A stretch of 64,000 nt of DNA from DASUPK01 sp963800285 (GCA_963800285.1 CAWDAL010000014.1:434001-498000); one strand, 5' to 3'. Numbered from the stretch's first letter, positions 8,105 through 17,088 are shown. Numbers and translations: made by a program. Notes: generated by a model from the letters alone, not told the origin.

Positions 8105-8181
8105 GCAAGTCCCTCAATACTGCTTAGGGCACCGCACTCGTACTTGCGTCCACCTGGCAAGGAACCACCCCGGCACCGGCT

Positions 8182-8790
8182 ATGGCCTGGGCGGGGGATA
8201 CTCAGTTTGTGGACCGGGACGGCTCGCCCGCGGAGACGATGGAGACCATCGACGGCGTCCGCCTGGAGATCCGGCCGATCGCCTCGGGCGACAAGTCCGC
8301 TCTCGTGGAGGCGTTCAGCCACCTCAGCCAACGGTCCGTTTACCGGCGATTCCTGGCGCCGGTCAAGCGCCTGACGGAGAGTGAGCTGGCCTACCTCACC
8401 GAACTCGACCATTCCGATCACGAGGCGCTCGTCGCGCTGACGGAGACCGGAGAGATCGTCGGAGTCGCCCGCTACGTTCGTCAGCCGGCGGACCCGAAAC
8501 GGGCGGAGGTGGCCCTCGCCGTGCGCGATGAATGGCAGGGGCGCGGCGTCGGCACGGCACTGCTCCACCTGCTGGGGCGTCGCGCGACTGAAAACGGCGT
8601 GGGGCAGTTCACCGGCGTCTGCCTGGCCGGGAATCGGGAGATGCTCCAGCTCTTCGACGAGCTCGGCCCCACCACCTGGCACCGCGCCGATGGCGACGTA
8701 ACCGAGGTCGAGGTGACGCTGCCGACCACGGCGACACACGCCATTCGTCCCGCCCTCCGGGCCGCGGCTTCGGCCTTTCGCGGCGGCTAG
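8182..8790 (+). CDS. GNAT family N-acetyltransferase
   Basis: 202 aa. The acetyl-CoA binding motif A is clear (VALAVRDEWQGRGVGTALL, about residues 109-128), preceded by beta strands with EIVGVARYV. An N-terminal region IRPIASGDKSALVEAFSHLS is typical of the acetyltransferase domains fused to or related to protein acetyltransferases of the Pat group, but no cyclic-nucleotide domain is present. The substrate is unknown. It is the only plus-strand gene inside the pilus cluster; its last 4 bases overlap the end of pilC. Start could instead be the ATG at 8239. Confidence 0.8.
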   Translation: MAWAGDTQFVDRDGSPAETMETIDGVRLEIRPIASGDKSALVEAFSHLSQRSVYRRFLAPVKRLTESELAYLTELDHSDHEALVALTETGEIVGVARYVRQPADPKRAEVALAVRDEWQGRGVGTALLHLLGRRATENGVGQFTGVCLAGNREMLQLFDELGPTTWHRADGDVTEVEVTLPTTATHAIRPALRAAASAFRGG

Positions 8791-10022
8791 CGGATCTTGT
8801 CGTAGAGCGAGAAGAGCGGCAGGTACATCGCGATGACGATGAAGCCGACCATGCCGCCGACGATCACGATCATCGCCGGCTCGATCAGCGAGGTGAGGGC
8901 CTTCACCTTGGCGTCGACCTCGGCCTCATAGAAGTCGGCGACCTTGGTCAGCATCGCCTCGAGCTGGCCGCTCTCCTCCCCCACCGAGACCATGTGGCCC
9001 ACCATCGGCGGGAAGACGTCCGCCTTCTCGATCGGGTGGGCGAGCGTCCCGCCGCTCTTGACCGAGGCGTAGACCTCGTCCATCGACTGTTCCACCGCGG
9101 AGTTCCCCGAGGTCTGCCCGGTCAGCGTGATCGACTCGAGCAGGGGGACGCCGGAGGCGACGGCGCCGGAGAAGGTCCGTGACCAGCGGGCCACAGCCGC
9201 CTTCTGAACGATGTCGCCGATGTGGAGCGGCAATCGGAGCTTCACCTGGTCCCACTGGGCTCTGCCGGCATCCGTCTTCTTCCACTGGAAGAAGGCGATG
9301 AATATCCCGAACACGGCCGGGAGCCAGATGAACCAGTAGCCCTTCAGGAAGTTCGAGAGGCCGACTATGACCTGAGTCAGGGCCGGCAGGCTCGCGGACT
9401 CACCGGGCTGGTCGGCGACGGCCTGCTTGAAGGCGTCGGCGAAGACCGGGACGATGAAGATGACGACCGCGAGCATCACCACCACCGCCGCGGCGAAGAC
9501 GAAGGCCGGGTAGAGGATGGCGGAGCGGATCTCACGCTTCAGGGCATCGAGCTTCTCGAGCTGGTAGGCGATTCGCTCCAGCGCCTCGTCGAGGCGCCCC
9601 GAGCTCTCGCCCGACTGCACCATCGCGCGGAAGAGGTTGTCGAAGATCTGGGGGCGCCGTCCCATGGCGTCCGCGAGGGAGCTGCCCGCCTCGACGTCCT
9701 GGCGCACTCCCGCGATCGCGCCACAGAGCCGCTCGTCCTCGGTCTGATCCTCGAGCGTGTAGAGCGAGCGCAGCATCGGCATTCCCGAGGAAATCAGGGT
9801 GGCGAACTGGCGGGCGAAGACCGCGAGGTCGCGCATGGGGATGCCGCGGAAGCGGTCGAAGAACTTCTCCAGCCGCATCGCCTCGTTCTTTTCGGAGACG
9901 TCGAGCACGATTAGGCCGCGCTCGCGCAGCCGCTCCGTCACCTGACCTTTGGTCTCGGCGTCGAGCTCGCCGCGGGAGGGCACACCGGCCACGTCGACGG
10001 CGCGGAACGCGTAGGTCCCCAT
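8787..10022 (-). CDS. pilC: Type IV pilus inner-membrane platform protein PilC (GspF family)
   Basis: 411 aa with two repeated GspF domains (about 70-195 and 275-400), each followed by hydrophobic segments. Recognisable pieces are FARQFATLISSGMPMLRSL in the first repeat and WSRTFSGAVASGVPLLESI in the second. PilC is the platform on which PilB and PilT act. One base separates it from the upstream pilT, so they are co-transcribed. Confidence 0.95.
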   Translation of the reverse strand: MGTYAFRAVDVAGVPSRGELDAETKGQVTERLRERGLIVLDVSEKNEAMRLEKFFDRFRGIPMRDLAVFARQFATLISSGMPMLRSLYTLEDQTEDERLCGAIAGVRQDVEAGSSLADAMGRRPQIFDNLFRAMVQSGESSGRLDEALERIAYQLEKLDALKREIRSAILYPAFVFAAAVVVMLAVVIFIVPVFADAFKQAVADQPGESASLPALTQVIVGLSNFLKGYWFIWLPAVFGIFIAFFQWKKTDAGRAQWDQVKLRLPLHIGDIVQKAAVARWSRTFSGAVASGVPLLESITLTGQTSGNSAVEQSMDEVYASVKSGGTLAHPIEKADVFPPMVGHMVSVGEESGQLEAMLTKVADFYEAEVDAKVKALTSLIEPAMIVIVGGMVGFIVIAMYLPLFSLYDKIR

Positions 10023-10023
10023 T

Positions 10024-11157
10024 TCAGCCTCCGCCGGTCATCGCCGGAGCCACGGCCCCGTTGCCGGGCGTTGCCCCCAGCAGCCGCTTGAGCTCCTCGG
10101 GCACGGAGGCCCGCTGCTCGGCGAGCTTCCTCGCGATGCGCGAGGTGCGCACGAGCTGCGCCAGGTGGGCGTCCATCGTCTGCATCCCGAGGGAGCCGGA
10201 GGTCTGGATCGCGGAGTAGATCTGGTGCGTCTTCCCCTCGCGGATCAGATTCCGGACCGCGGGTGTCGGCACCAGCACCTCGCACGCGACCACGCGCCCG
10301 GCGCCGTCCACGGTCGGCAGGAGCTGCTGGGTTATGACGCCCTGGAGCGCGATCGAGAGCTGCATCCGCACCTGGGCCTGCTGCTGAGCCGGGAAGATGT
10401 CGATGATCCGGTCGACCGTCTGCGCGGTCGACTGGGTGTGCAGGGTCGCGAAGACGAGGTGGCCGGTCTCCGCGGCGGTCAGCGCGGTGGACATCGTCTC
10501 CAGGTCGCGCATTTCGCCGACGAGGATCACATCGGGGTCCTCGCGCAGGGCCGCCCTCAGGGCGGTCGCGAAGTCCTCCGCGTCAGCGCCGATCTCGCGC
10601 TGGTTGACGATGCAGCGCTTGTAGCCGTGCAGGAACTCGATCGGATCCTCGATGGTGAGGATGTGCTCCTCGCGCTCCGCGTTGATGATGTCGAGCATCG
10701 CGGCGAGGGTCGTCGACTTACCCGACCCGGTGGGCCCGGTGACCAGGACCAGGCCCCTCGGCTTGCGGGTCATGTCCTCGAGAATCTTGGGGAGGCCGAG
10801 CTCGTCGAGGCGGGGCACCTGGTGGGGAATGCGACGGAAGGCCGCGCTGATCGAGCCTCGCTGGAAGAAGCAGTTGACCCTGAACCGCGCGACCCCGGGA
10901 ACGGCGTACGCGAGGTCGAGCTGCTTGTGCGACTCGAAGCGCTTCCGCTGGTCGTCGTTCAGGAGGCTGTAGACGGTGTCGCGCGTCTGCTGCGGCATGA
11001 GCCGGCCGTACTCCTCGAGAGGCACGATCTTGCCGCGCAGCCGCATCGCCGGGGGATAGCCGGCGGTCAGATGCACATCCGAGGCTCGCTCCTCGGACAT
11101 CCGGGTGAGGATCTCGGCGAAGTCGAAATTGCGGGTGGGGGCAGCGGCAGCTTCCAT
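10024..11157 (-). CDS. pilT: Type IV pilus retraction ATPase PilT (second copy)
   Basis: 377 aa. Walker A GPTGSGKSTT is at about residues 141-150; the Asp box (TIEDPIEFLH), Walker B (VGEMRDLETM) and His box (HLVFATLHTQ) follow. The AIRNLIRE-type PilT C-terminal motif appears as AVRNLIREGKTHQI, which marks true retraction PilT. It powers pilus retraction by taking pilin back into the membrane. Located between pilB and pilC. A second PilT-like ATPase lies at 13674-14780 but lacks this clear motif, so this copy is the better PilT candidate. Confidence 0.93.
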   Translation of the reverse strand: MEAAAAPTRNFDFAEILTRMSEERASDVHLTAGYPPAMRLRGKIVPLEEYGRLMPQQTRDTVYSLLNDDQRKRFESHKQLDLAYAVPGVARFRVNCFFQRGSISAAFRRIPHQVPRLDELGLPKILEDMTRKPRGLVLVTGPTGSGKSTTLAAMLDIINAEREEHILTIEDPIEFLHGYKRCIVNQREIGADAEDFATALRAALREDPDVILVGEMRDLETMSTALTAAETGHLVFATLHTQSTAQTVDRIIDIFPAQQQAQVRMQLSIALQGVITQQLLPTVDGAGRVVACEVLVPTPAVRNLIREGKTHQIYSAIQTSGSLGMQTMDAHLAQLVRTSRIARKLAEQRASVPEELKRLLGATPGNGAVAPAMTGGG

Positions 11158-11217
11158 CTGGGTTCCAATCGTCCGTTAGCGCGGTGTGCTTGACACCAAA
11201 AAGTGGGGTCGTGCCTC

Positions 11218-13026
11218 CTAGGAGGTCACTCGCGAGACTTCCTGCACGCTCGTGGTGCCGGAGCGCACCTTCTCCATGCCCGCCTGTCGGAGCGTGAGCA
11301 TCCCCTCCTCGAGCGCCGCGGCCGCGACCTCCGCCTCCGGGGCCAGGTTGACCACCATCTCCTTGATCCGTTCGCTGAGGACCATCACGGAGTAGATCCC
11401 CAGCCGCCCGCGATAGCCGGAGCCGTGGCAGCGCGAGCAGCCGACCGGCTCGTACACCTCGAGGTCCGTCCCGACCCGGAAGCCGGCCTCCTCGAGGGCG
11501 GCGCGGCTGACGACCGCGCGCTTCTTGCAGTGCGCGCAGAGCGTCCGCGCCAGTCGCTGGGCGACCACGCACTCGAGCGCGGACGACGTCAGGAAGGACT
11601 CGATGCCCATCTCCTGCAGCCGCGTGATCGCGCCCGGGGCGTCGTTCGTGTGCAGCGTGGTGAGCACCATGTGGCCCGTGAGGGCGGCCTCGATCCCGAT
11701 CCTCGCGGTCTCGGCGTCTCGGACCTCTCCGACCATGATCACGTCGGGGTCGGCGCGGAGCACCGATCGCAGCCCCGTCGCGAAGGTCAGGCCGGCCTTG
11801 CGGTTGACGCCGATCTGATTGACCCCGCTGAGCCTGTACTCGACCGGATCCTCGATCGTCAGAATGTGGCGGTCGACCTGATTGATCTCCTGCAGCGCCG
11901 CATAGAGGGTGGTCGACTTACCGGCCCCGGTCGGGCCCGTGACCAGGACGGCGCCGTACGGCTTGCGGAAGGAGACCTCGAACCGGCGCCTCGCCTCTCC
12001 CTCCATTCCCAGGTCGTCCAGCGACCGCAGCGCGCCGGCCTCGTCGAGGATGCGGACCGAGGCCCCCTCCCCGCCCTGCGTCGGCAGGGTGGTGACGCGG
12101 AGGTCGATGCGCCGGTCCTCGATCCGGACAGTCACGCGGCCGTCCTGGGGTACGCGCTTCTCGGCGATGTCGAGTTCGCTCATGATCTTGATGCGCGAGA
12201 TCACCCCGGCCACCATTCGCTTCGGCACCCGCGCGGTCTCCTGCAGCACGCCGTCCACCCGGAAGCGGATGCGCATCTCGCCTTCCCCGGGCTCGAAATG
12301 GATGTCGGAGGCGCCCTCGGCCACGGCTTGGCCCAGGATGCTGTTGACGAGCTTGATGACCGGGCCGTCCTCGGCCGAGGCCCGGATGTCGGTGATCTCG
12401 GTCGCCGCCGGCTGAGCGTCGTCCTCCTCCCCCTCGGCGATCGCGTCGGCGACGGTGTTCTGCATCGTCCCGAGCTTCGTGATCAGAGCGTCGATGTCCG
12501 CGTACGGCGCCACAGCGACGGCGCAGTTGAGGCCCGTGGCCATCTGCACGTCGTCCAGGGCGAGCACGTTGGTCGGGTCGGCCATCGCCAGCAGCAGGGT
12601 GCTCTCGTCCACGTAGGCGATCGGCAGGGCGCCGTGGCGGCGCGCCGACTTCACCGAGATCAGGTTCGCCGCTCCCATGTCGATCGAGAACGCCGAGAGG
12701 TCCACGAAGTCGAGGCCGTACCGCTCCGCGGTCGCGCGCGAGAGCTGTTCGGAGTCGATGACGCCCTGCTCGAGCAGGATCTCTTCCGGGCGCTTCCCCG
12801 CCGTCCGCGCCTGCATGACCCCCTGGTCCACCTGCTCCTGGGTGGCATAGCCGAGCGCCAGGATCGCGTCGGTGATGAACCCTCCGGTGTGACCGCGGTT
12901 GACCGGCGGGATCAGGCCGGGGGTGCCGCTCTCCTCCCCCGGCTGCTGCGACGCGGCCGCGGCGGCGCCTGCCCCAGCGTCGTTGGGGCCCGGCAGCGGG
13001 CGCAGGTAGTCAGGCAGCTCCCGCAT
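11218..13026 (-). CDS. pilB: Type IV pilus extension ATPase PilB (GspE family)
   Basis: 602 aa. N-terminal MshEN/T2SSE-N domain (about 48-185, with LLEQGVIDSEQL), a linker, then the ATPase core: Walker A GPTGAGKST at about 364-372, Asp box TIEDPVEYRL, Walker B VGEVRDAETA, His box HMVLTTLHTND, and a tetracysteine zinc site (CAHC ... CSRC). PilB drives pilus extension. MshEN domains in some PilB/MshE proteins bind c-di-GMP, which fits the pilA riboswitch; whether this one does cannot be judged here. The 60-base gap to pilT2 contains a GGAGG-like site. Confidence 0.95.
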   Translation of the reverse strand: MRELPDYLRPLPGPNDAGAGAAAAASQQPGEESGTPGLIPPVNRGHTGGFITDAILALGYATQEQVDQGVMQARTAGKRPEEILLEQGVIDSEQLSRATAERYGLDFVDLSAFSIDMGAANLISVKSARRHGALPIAYVDESTLLLAMADPTNVLALDDVQMATGLNCAVAVAPYADIDALITKLGTMQNTVADAIAEGEEDDAQPAATEITDIRASAEDGPVIKLVNSILGQAVAEGASDIHFEPGEGEMRIRFRVDGVLQETARVPKRMVAGVISRIKIMSELDIAEKRVPQDGRVTVRIEDRRIDLRVTTLPTQGGEGASVRILDEAGALRSLDDLGMEGEARRRFEVSFRKPYGAVLVTGPTGAGKSTTLYAALQEINQVDRHILTIEDPVEYRLSGVNQIGVNRKAGLTFATGLRSVLRADPDVIMVGEVRDAETARIGIEAALTGHMVLTTLHTNDAPGAITRLQEMGIESFLTSSALECVVAQRLARTLCAHCKKRAVVSRAALEEAGFRVGTDLEVYEPVGCSRCHGSGYRGRLGIYSVMVLSERIKEMVVNLAPEAEVAAAALEEGMLTLRQAGMEKVRSGTTSVQEVSRVTS

Positions 13027-13035
13027 TGGGGACGC

Positions 13036-13677
13036 TCACCTCGGGCTGTACGGCAGGTTGTCCTTGCCGGAGTAGAGCGCGTCGTGGACGTACTGCACGA
13101 CGGTCTGCGAGTCTCGGAAGCCATAGGCGACCTGTGCCTCCGGCACGGAACCGGTGACCCTCCGCGGGCGGACGATCACCAAAGCGGGGACCTGACTCAC
13201 CCCCACTCCCTGGGTGATCCGCGAGTAGCGGGCAACCCGGTTGGCGTGGACGACGAAGACCGAGAGGGCCGAGTCGCCCGACAGACCCAGTACGGAGCGG
13301 CTGACCAGGCGGTCGTCGATCCCGTGGTTGCGCACGATCAGCAGGACCACGGCCTGACCGTTCTTCCAGGATTCGATCACCGGACGGGGCAGACCCGGTC
13401 CCGGCACCAGAGCCTCCGGGCTCACGGTCTGGGCCTGCGGCGCGACCCCGGCGGTCCCGGACGTGGCGCCCGGTGTCGGCTGGGTCGTCTTGACGGTGAG
13501 GTCGACCGAGCCGTTGGGCGTCGTCGCCTGCGCGCTGACGGTGTTGGTCGTCGAGCCGCTGTCGCTCGACCCCTTCTTACCCATCATCGACGGCAGGACC
13601 ACGATCGCCATCAGGAGGACGAGCACCCCGATCAGCCCCAGCTGGACCTTGGGGTTGTTGTTGATGGCATCCCTCAT
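13036..13677 (-). CDS. Membrane-anchored protein with thioredoxin-fold-like C-domain, in the pil operon
   Basis: 213 aa, no family recognised. One N-terminal membrane helix (about 12-32) is followed by a Ser/Thr/Pro-rich linker (about 35-95) and a domain of about 115 residues with alternating strands (AVVLLIVRNHG, LSVFVVHANR, VPALVIVRP). The VPALVIV segment resembles the cis-Pro loop of thioredoxin folds, but there is no CxxC and no Cys at all, so it cannot be a classical oxidoreductase. It overlaps the upstream pilT stop by 4 bases (ATGA) and ends 9 bases before pilB. It is probably a T4P accessory or docking subunit. Confidence 0.7.
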   Translation of the reverse strand: MRDAINNNPKVQLGLIGVLVLLMAIVVLPSMMGKKGSSDSGSTTNTVSAQATTPNGSVDLTVKTTQPTPGATSGTAGVAPQAQTVSPEALVPGPGLPRPVIESWKNGQAVVLLIVRNHGIDDRLVSRSVLGLSGDSALSVFVVHANRVARYSRITQGVGVSQVPALVIVRPRRVTGSVPEAQVAYGFRDSQTVVQYVHDALYSGKDNLPYSPR

Positions 13678-14780
13678 GAGGCCACCTGCTCGATCCCGCT
13701 CGCCCGCTGGCCCTTGGCGGCGAGCATCAACTTGAAGTCGTGCGGGCTGGAGGCCGTCTCCATGGCGACCTCCTCCGAGACGACGCCCTGGGTCACGTAG
13801 CCCAGCAGGGCCTGGTCGAAGGTCTGCATCCCGTAGAAGTCGCCCTCCGCGATCACCTCGGTGATCCGCCCGGTCTCCTCGGGGTTCAGGATCAGGTCCT
13901 GAACACGACCGGTGACGGCCATGACCTCGGAGACGGCGACGCGGCCCTCCCTGTCGATCCGCGGCACCAGTCGCTGGGAGATCGCGCCCTTCAGCGTCGA
14001 GGCCAGCATGACGCGGGCCTGCTGCTGGAGGTGCGGCGGGAAGAAGTCGATGATGCGGTTGATCGTCTCGGTCGCGTCCAGGGTGTGGAGCGTCGACATG
14101 ACGAGGTGGCCGGTCTCGGCGGCGGACAGCGCGGTGCGGACGGTCTCCTCGTCGCGCATCTCCCCGATCAGGATCACGTCGGGGTCCTGCCGGAGGACTC
14201 GCCGCATCGCCTTGGCGAAGCTCTGGGTGTCCGAGCCGACCTCGCGCTGATTGATGATTGAGAGCTTGTCCCGGTGGAGGTACTCGATCGGGTCCTCCAT
14301 GGTCACGATGTGACGCGCCCGGGTGGAGTTGATGTGGTCGATCATCGCCGCGAGCGTGGTCGACTTGCCCGAGCCGGTCGTCCCGGTGAGCAGAATGATC
14401 CCGCGCGGCTCCTCGGCCAGCCGGCGGACGACATCCGGGAGACCGAGGTCGTCGATGGTCCGGACCGAGAAGGGGATGGCGCGCAGGGCGATCGAGACGT
14501 CGCCGCGCTGGCGGAAGGCGCTCACGCGGAAGCGGGAGACGCCGGGCAGCTCGTAGGAGAAATCGACCTCACCGGCCTCCTCGAACTCGGTGAGGTGATG
14601 CTCGTCGGCGATCGAGTGAAGCGCCTTCTCGGTGTCGTCGGAGGTGAGCGGATCCGTGCCCCTCAGCGCCCAGAGGTCGCCGTGCACGCGCACCACGGGC
14701 GGCGAGTCCACCTTCACATGGAGGTCCGATCCCTCCCGCTCGACCATGAAGGTCAACGCTTGATCGATGTCAAAGCCCAT
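13674..14780 (-). CDS. pilT: PilT-like type IV pilus retraction ATPase (first copy)
   Basis: 368 aa. PilT/PilU layout: N-terminal PAS-like domain with SDLHVKVDSPPVVRV, Walker A GTTGSGKSTT at about 133-142, Asp box TMEDPIEYLH, Walker B IGEMRDEETV, His box HLVMSTLHTLD. The C-terminal region (VQDLILNPEETGRI) corresponds to the PilT AIRNLIRE area but is diverged, so it may be a PilU-like partner rather than the main PilT. First gene of the operon pilT / thioredoxin-like / pilB / pilT / pilC. Its upstream gap has a CCCGATAG motif without a clear TAAA. Confidence 0.9.
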   Translation of the reverse strand: MGFDIDQALTFMVEREGSDLHVKVDSPPVVRVHGDLWALRGTDPLTSDDTEKALHSIADEHHLTEFEEAGEVDFSYELPGVSRFRVSAFRQRGDVSIALRAIPFSVRTIDDLGLPDVVRRLAEEPRGIILLTGTTGSGKSTTLAAMIDHINSTRARHIVTMEDPIEYLHRDKLSIINQREVGSDTQSFAKAMRRVLRQDPDVILIGEMRDEETVRTALSAAETGHLVMSTLHTLDATETINRIIDFFPPHLQQQARVMLASTLKGAISQRLVPRIDREGRVAVSEVMAVTGRVQDLILNPEETGRITEVIAEGDFYGMQTFDQALLGYVTQGVVSEEVAMETASSPHDFKLMLAAKGQRASGIEQVAS

Positions 14781-14949
14781 CCCTAGCGCTATCGGGCGTG
14801 GGCCCGCGTAGCTAGATCAGCAAAAGTGGGTGCCGCCCCGATGAGACCGCCGATGAGGCGCAACGACGCACGAAAACCGGCAATGAAGGGGCGGCGGACC
14901 GGGCGAAGCGGTGAATTAGGGGGCGAATCGGGGGTCTGTGCGGATTAAG

Positions 14950-14964
14950 GGTCGATATGCGACC
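14950..14964. repeat. Inverted repeat GGTCG-N5-CGACC before the first AbiEi/DUF559 gene
   Basis: Arms GGTCG and CGACC flank ATATG. The same arms and spacing occur at the start of the related gene at 43661 (within a longer perfect palindrome), suggesting a shared operator or a conserved start region. Confidence 0.4.
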
Positions 14965-14975
14965 GCAGATGCGCG

Positions 14976-15880
14976 ATGCGCACGGTCCAGGCCGAGATCG
15001 CCGAGTTGGCGGCCAGATCTCACGGCGTCGTAACGCGCCGGGAGCTGCTCGATGCCGGCTTCACGACCGCGGAGATTAAGTCCCGGATTGCGAACGGCAC
15101 CCTCATCTCCGTTCATCGCGGTGTTTTCCGCGTCGGACACGCCGCTCCGAGCCTCGAAGCGCACTACCTGGCGGCGGTCAAGGCGTGTGGACCCGGCTCC
15201 CTGCTTGCCGGCCGAGCCGCAGCGCATCTCCTCCACCTCCTCAGGCACCCTCCTTCATTGCCCGAAGTTCTGACTATCCATCACCGACGACCCGGGGGAG
15301 TGGTCGTCAAGCGATGCCGGTCGATCGATCGGCGAGACCGCACAAGTTGGCGATCGGTCCCCGTCACGACTGTTCCTCGGACGCTCATCGACCTCGCGGC
15401 CGCCCTCGATCCACCCGATCTCGCCCGCGCGTTTCATGAGGCCGCCGTCAGGCACCGGGTCAATCCCGCTGCCGTGGAGCGAGTCCTCGCTCGCCGCCAC
15501 AACTGGCCCGGCACCCGCGAGCTGCGGCGCGTCATCCAGGGCGACGAACCCGTCAGCCTCAGCCGTTTGGAGTCCTCCTTCGTCGCCGCCGTTCGCCGGA
15601 CCCGGCTCCCTCTTCCCGAGACGAACCAGCTCACGGGCGGCCGCTACGTCGACCGCCGCTGGCCAGACCAGCGCCTCACCATCGAGCTCGACGGCTACCG
15701 CTACCACGACACCTGTCACGCCTGGGAACAGGATCGGCAGCGCGAGCGAGAAGCGCGGGCTCGCAGCGACGAGTTCCGCCGCTACACGTGTTCGACGTCG
15801 TTGAAGAACCCGAGCCGATGCTCACTGACCTGCGGGCCCTGCTCACCCGCCAGTTGGCGCTGCAGCCCGTCGCGAAGTGA
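14976..15880 (+). pseudogene. AbiEi-like HTH plus DUF559 protein, C-terminus frameshifted
   Basis: The N-terminal winged-helix (SHGVVTRRELLDAGFTTAEI), the AbiEi-like middle (VPVTTVPRTLIDLAAAL) and the DUF559 endonuclease-like region (LTIELDGYRYH...WEQDRQRE) match the intact copy at 43661. After FRRYT near 15790 the frame changes: a single missing base would restore W-F-D-V-V-E-E-P-E-P and a stop at 15878-15880, one base before the sigma factor gene's stop. The unshifted frame runs on to 16031 antisense to the sigma gene, which is not credible. DUF559 is related to Vsr-like nucleases; role unknown. Confidence 0.7.
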
Positions 15881-16981
15881 CTACGCGACCTCGCGGAGCT
15901 TCTGTGCCTCCGCGAGCGACTGCAGCTTCTTGAGGCTCTGGTTCTCGATCTGCCGGATCCGCTCGCGGGTGACGTTGAAGGTGCGACCGACCTCGTCCAG
16001 GGTCCGCGGATGCTCGCCGCCGAGCCCGTAGCGGAGCTCGAGCACGCGACGCTCGCGGTAGGAGAGGTTCTCGAGGGCCTCCTTCAGCGCCTCCTTGGTG
16101 AGCAGCTCGGCGGCGCGCTCGAAGGGGGACTCGGCGCGCTCATCGGCGATGAACTGACCGAACTCCGACTCCTCCTCGTCGCCGACCGGCTTCTCGAGGG
16201 AGACCGGAGCCTGGGCCGAGCGCTTGATCGAGTCGACCTCCTCGGGCTCGATGCCGGTGACCTCGGCGATCTCCTCCGGGGTGGGCTCGCGGCCCAGCTC
16301 GGTGACCAGCTTGCGCTCCGCACGGCCGATCTTGTTGAGCTTCTCGACGACGTGGACCGGGATGCGGATGGTCCGCGCCTTGTCGGCGAGCGCGCGGGCG
16401 ATCGCCTGGCGGATCCACCAGGTCGCGTAGGTCGAGAACTTGAAGCCCTTGCGGTAGTCGAACTTCTCCGCCGCACGCACCAGGCCCAGCGTGCCCTCCT
16501 GGATCAGGTCGAGGAAGGGCAGGCCCTGGTTGCGGTAGTTCTTGGCGATCGAGACGACCAGTCGGAGGTTCGACTCGACCATCTTCTGCTTGGCGTCGAG
16601 GTCGCCGCGCTCGATGCGCTTGGCGAGCTCGACCTCCTCGGCCGCGGTGAGCAGCCTGACCTTGCCGATGTCCTTGAGGAAGAGCTGCAGGGAATCGGTG
16701 GTCATGTCCGGCTTCAGGTCGAGCGCCTTCTTCTTGCGCCCACCCCGCTTGCCGTCGGACCGCTCGTTCTCGGCGGCCGCCTTCTGGGCCGGATCGAGGT
16801 CCTCGACCAGCTCGATGCCGGCCTTCTCGAGGTGTCCGTACAGGTCCTCGACGTCGGACTCGTCCAGCTCCACCTCGGACACGGCAGTGGCCACGTCGCC
16901 GAAGGTGAGCACGCCGAGCTGCTGGCCCCTGGTGACCAGCGTCTTCACTTCTTCAAGTTCTTGGATCTCAGCTACGAGCAT
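15881..16981 (-). CDS. sigA: Primary RNA polymerase sigma factor (RpoD/SigA)
   Basis: 366 aa. A short region 1.1-like N-domain (about 1-65) and a basic linker (GKRGGRKKK) lead into region 1.2 (TDSLQLFLKDIGKVRLL), region 2 with the -10 recognition helix (FSTYATWWIRQAI), region 3 and region 4 with the -35 helix-turn-helix (TLDEVGRTFNVTRERIRQIE). This is the full group 1 pattern. The gene is transcribed alone, with a 350-bp leader that holds several regulatory candidates. Confidence 0.95.
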   Translation of the reverse strand: MLVAEIQELEEVKTLVTRGQQLGVLTFGDVATAVSEVELDESDVEDLYGHLEKAGIELVEDLDPAQKAAAENERSDGKRGGRKKKALDLKPDMTTDSLQLFLKDIGKVRLLTAAEEVELAKRIERGDLDAKQKMVESNLRLVVSIAKNYRNQGLPFLDLIQEGTLGLVRAAEKFDYRKGFKFSTYATWWIRQAIARALADKARTIRIPVHVVEKLNKIGRAERKLVTELGREPTPEEIAEVTGIEPEEVDSIKRSAQAPVSLEKPVGDEEESEFGQFIADERAESPFERAAELLTKEALKEALENLSYRERRVLELRYGLGGEHPRTLDEVGRTFNVTRERIRQIENQSLKKLQSLAEAQKLREVA

Positions 16982-17061
16982 TCGCCTACGCTCTTCCTTC
17001 CTGGGTGACTGTCAATTTCCTGGCTGCCCGGCTTCTTACCTAATTCTGGCGGGCTCTACTC

Positions 17062-17088
17062 ATGTCGGCCGCTGACGAAAAACCTTTA
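17062..17088 (-). promoter_or_regulatory. Sigma-28/WhiG-type promoter match in the sigA leader
   Basis: TAAAGGTT-N11-GCCGACAT on the minus strand closely follows the FliA/WhiG consensus TAAAGTTT-N11-GCCGATAA. It is 80 bases upstream of the sigA ATG and downstream of the hairpin at 17112-17142, so it could start a transcript that bypasses that hairpin. Confidence 0.45.

Noticed and set aside
11203..13800. An 865-codon open frame on the plus strand
   Set aside because: It is antisense to pilB and the thioredoxin-like gene and has the repetitive Arg/Asp/Val content of a GC-rich shadow frame.
14781..14830. WhiG-type promoter for the first pilT
   Set aside because: CCCGATAG resembles a -10 but no TAAA-like -35 lies at 15-16 bases.
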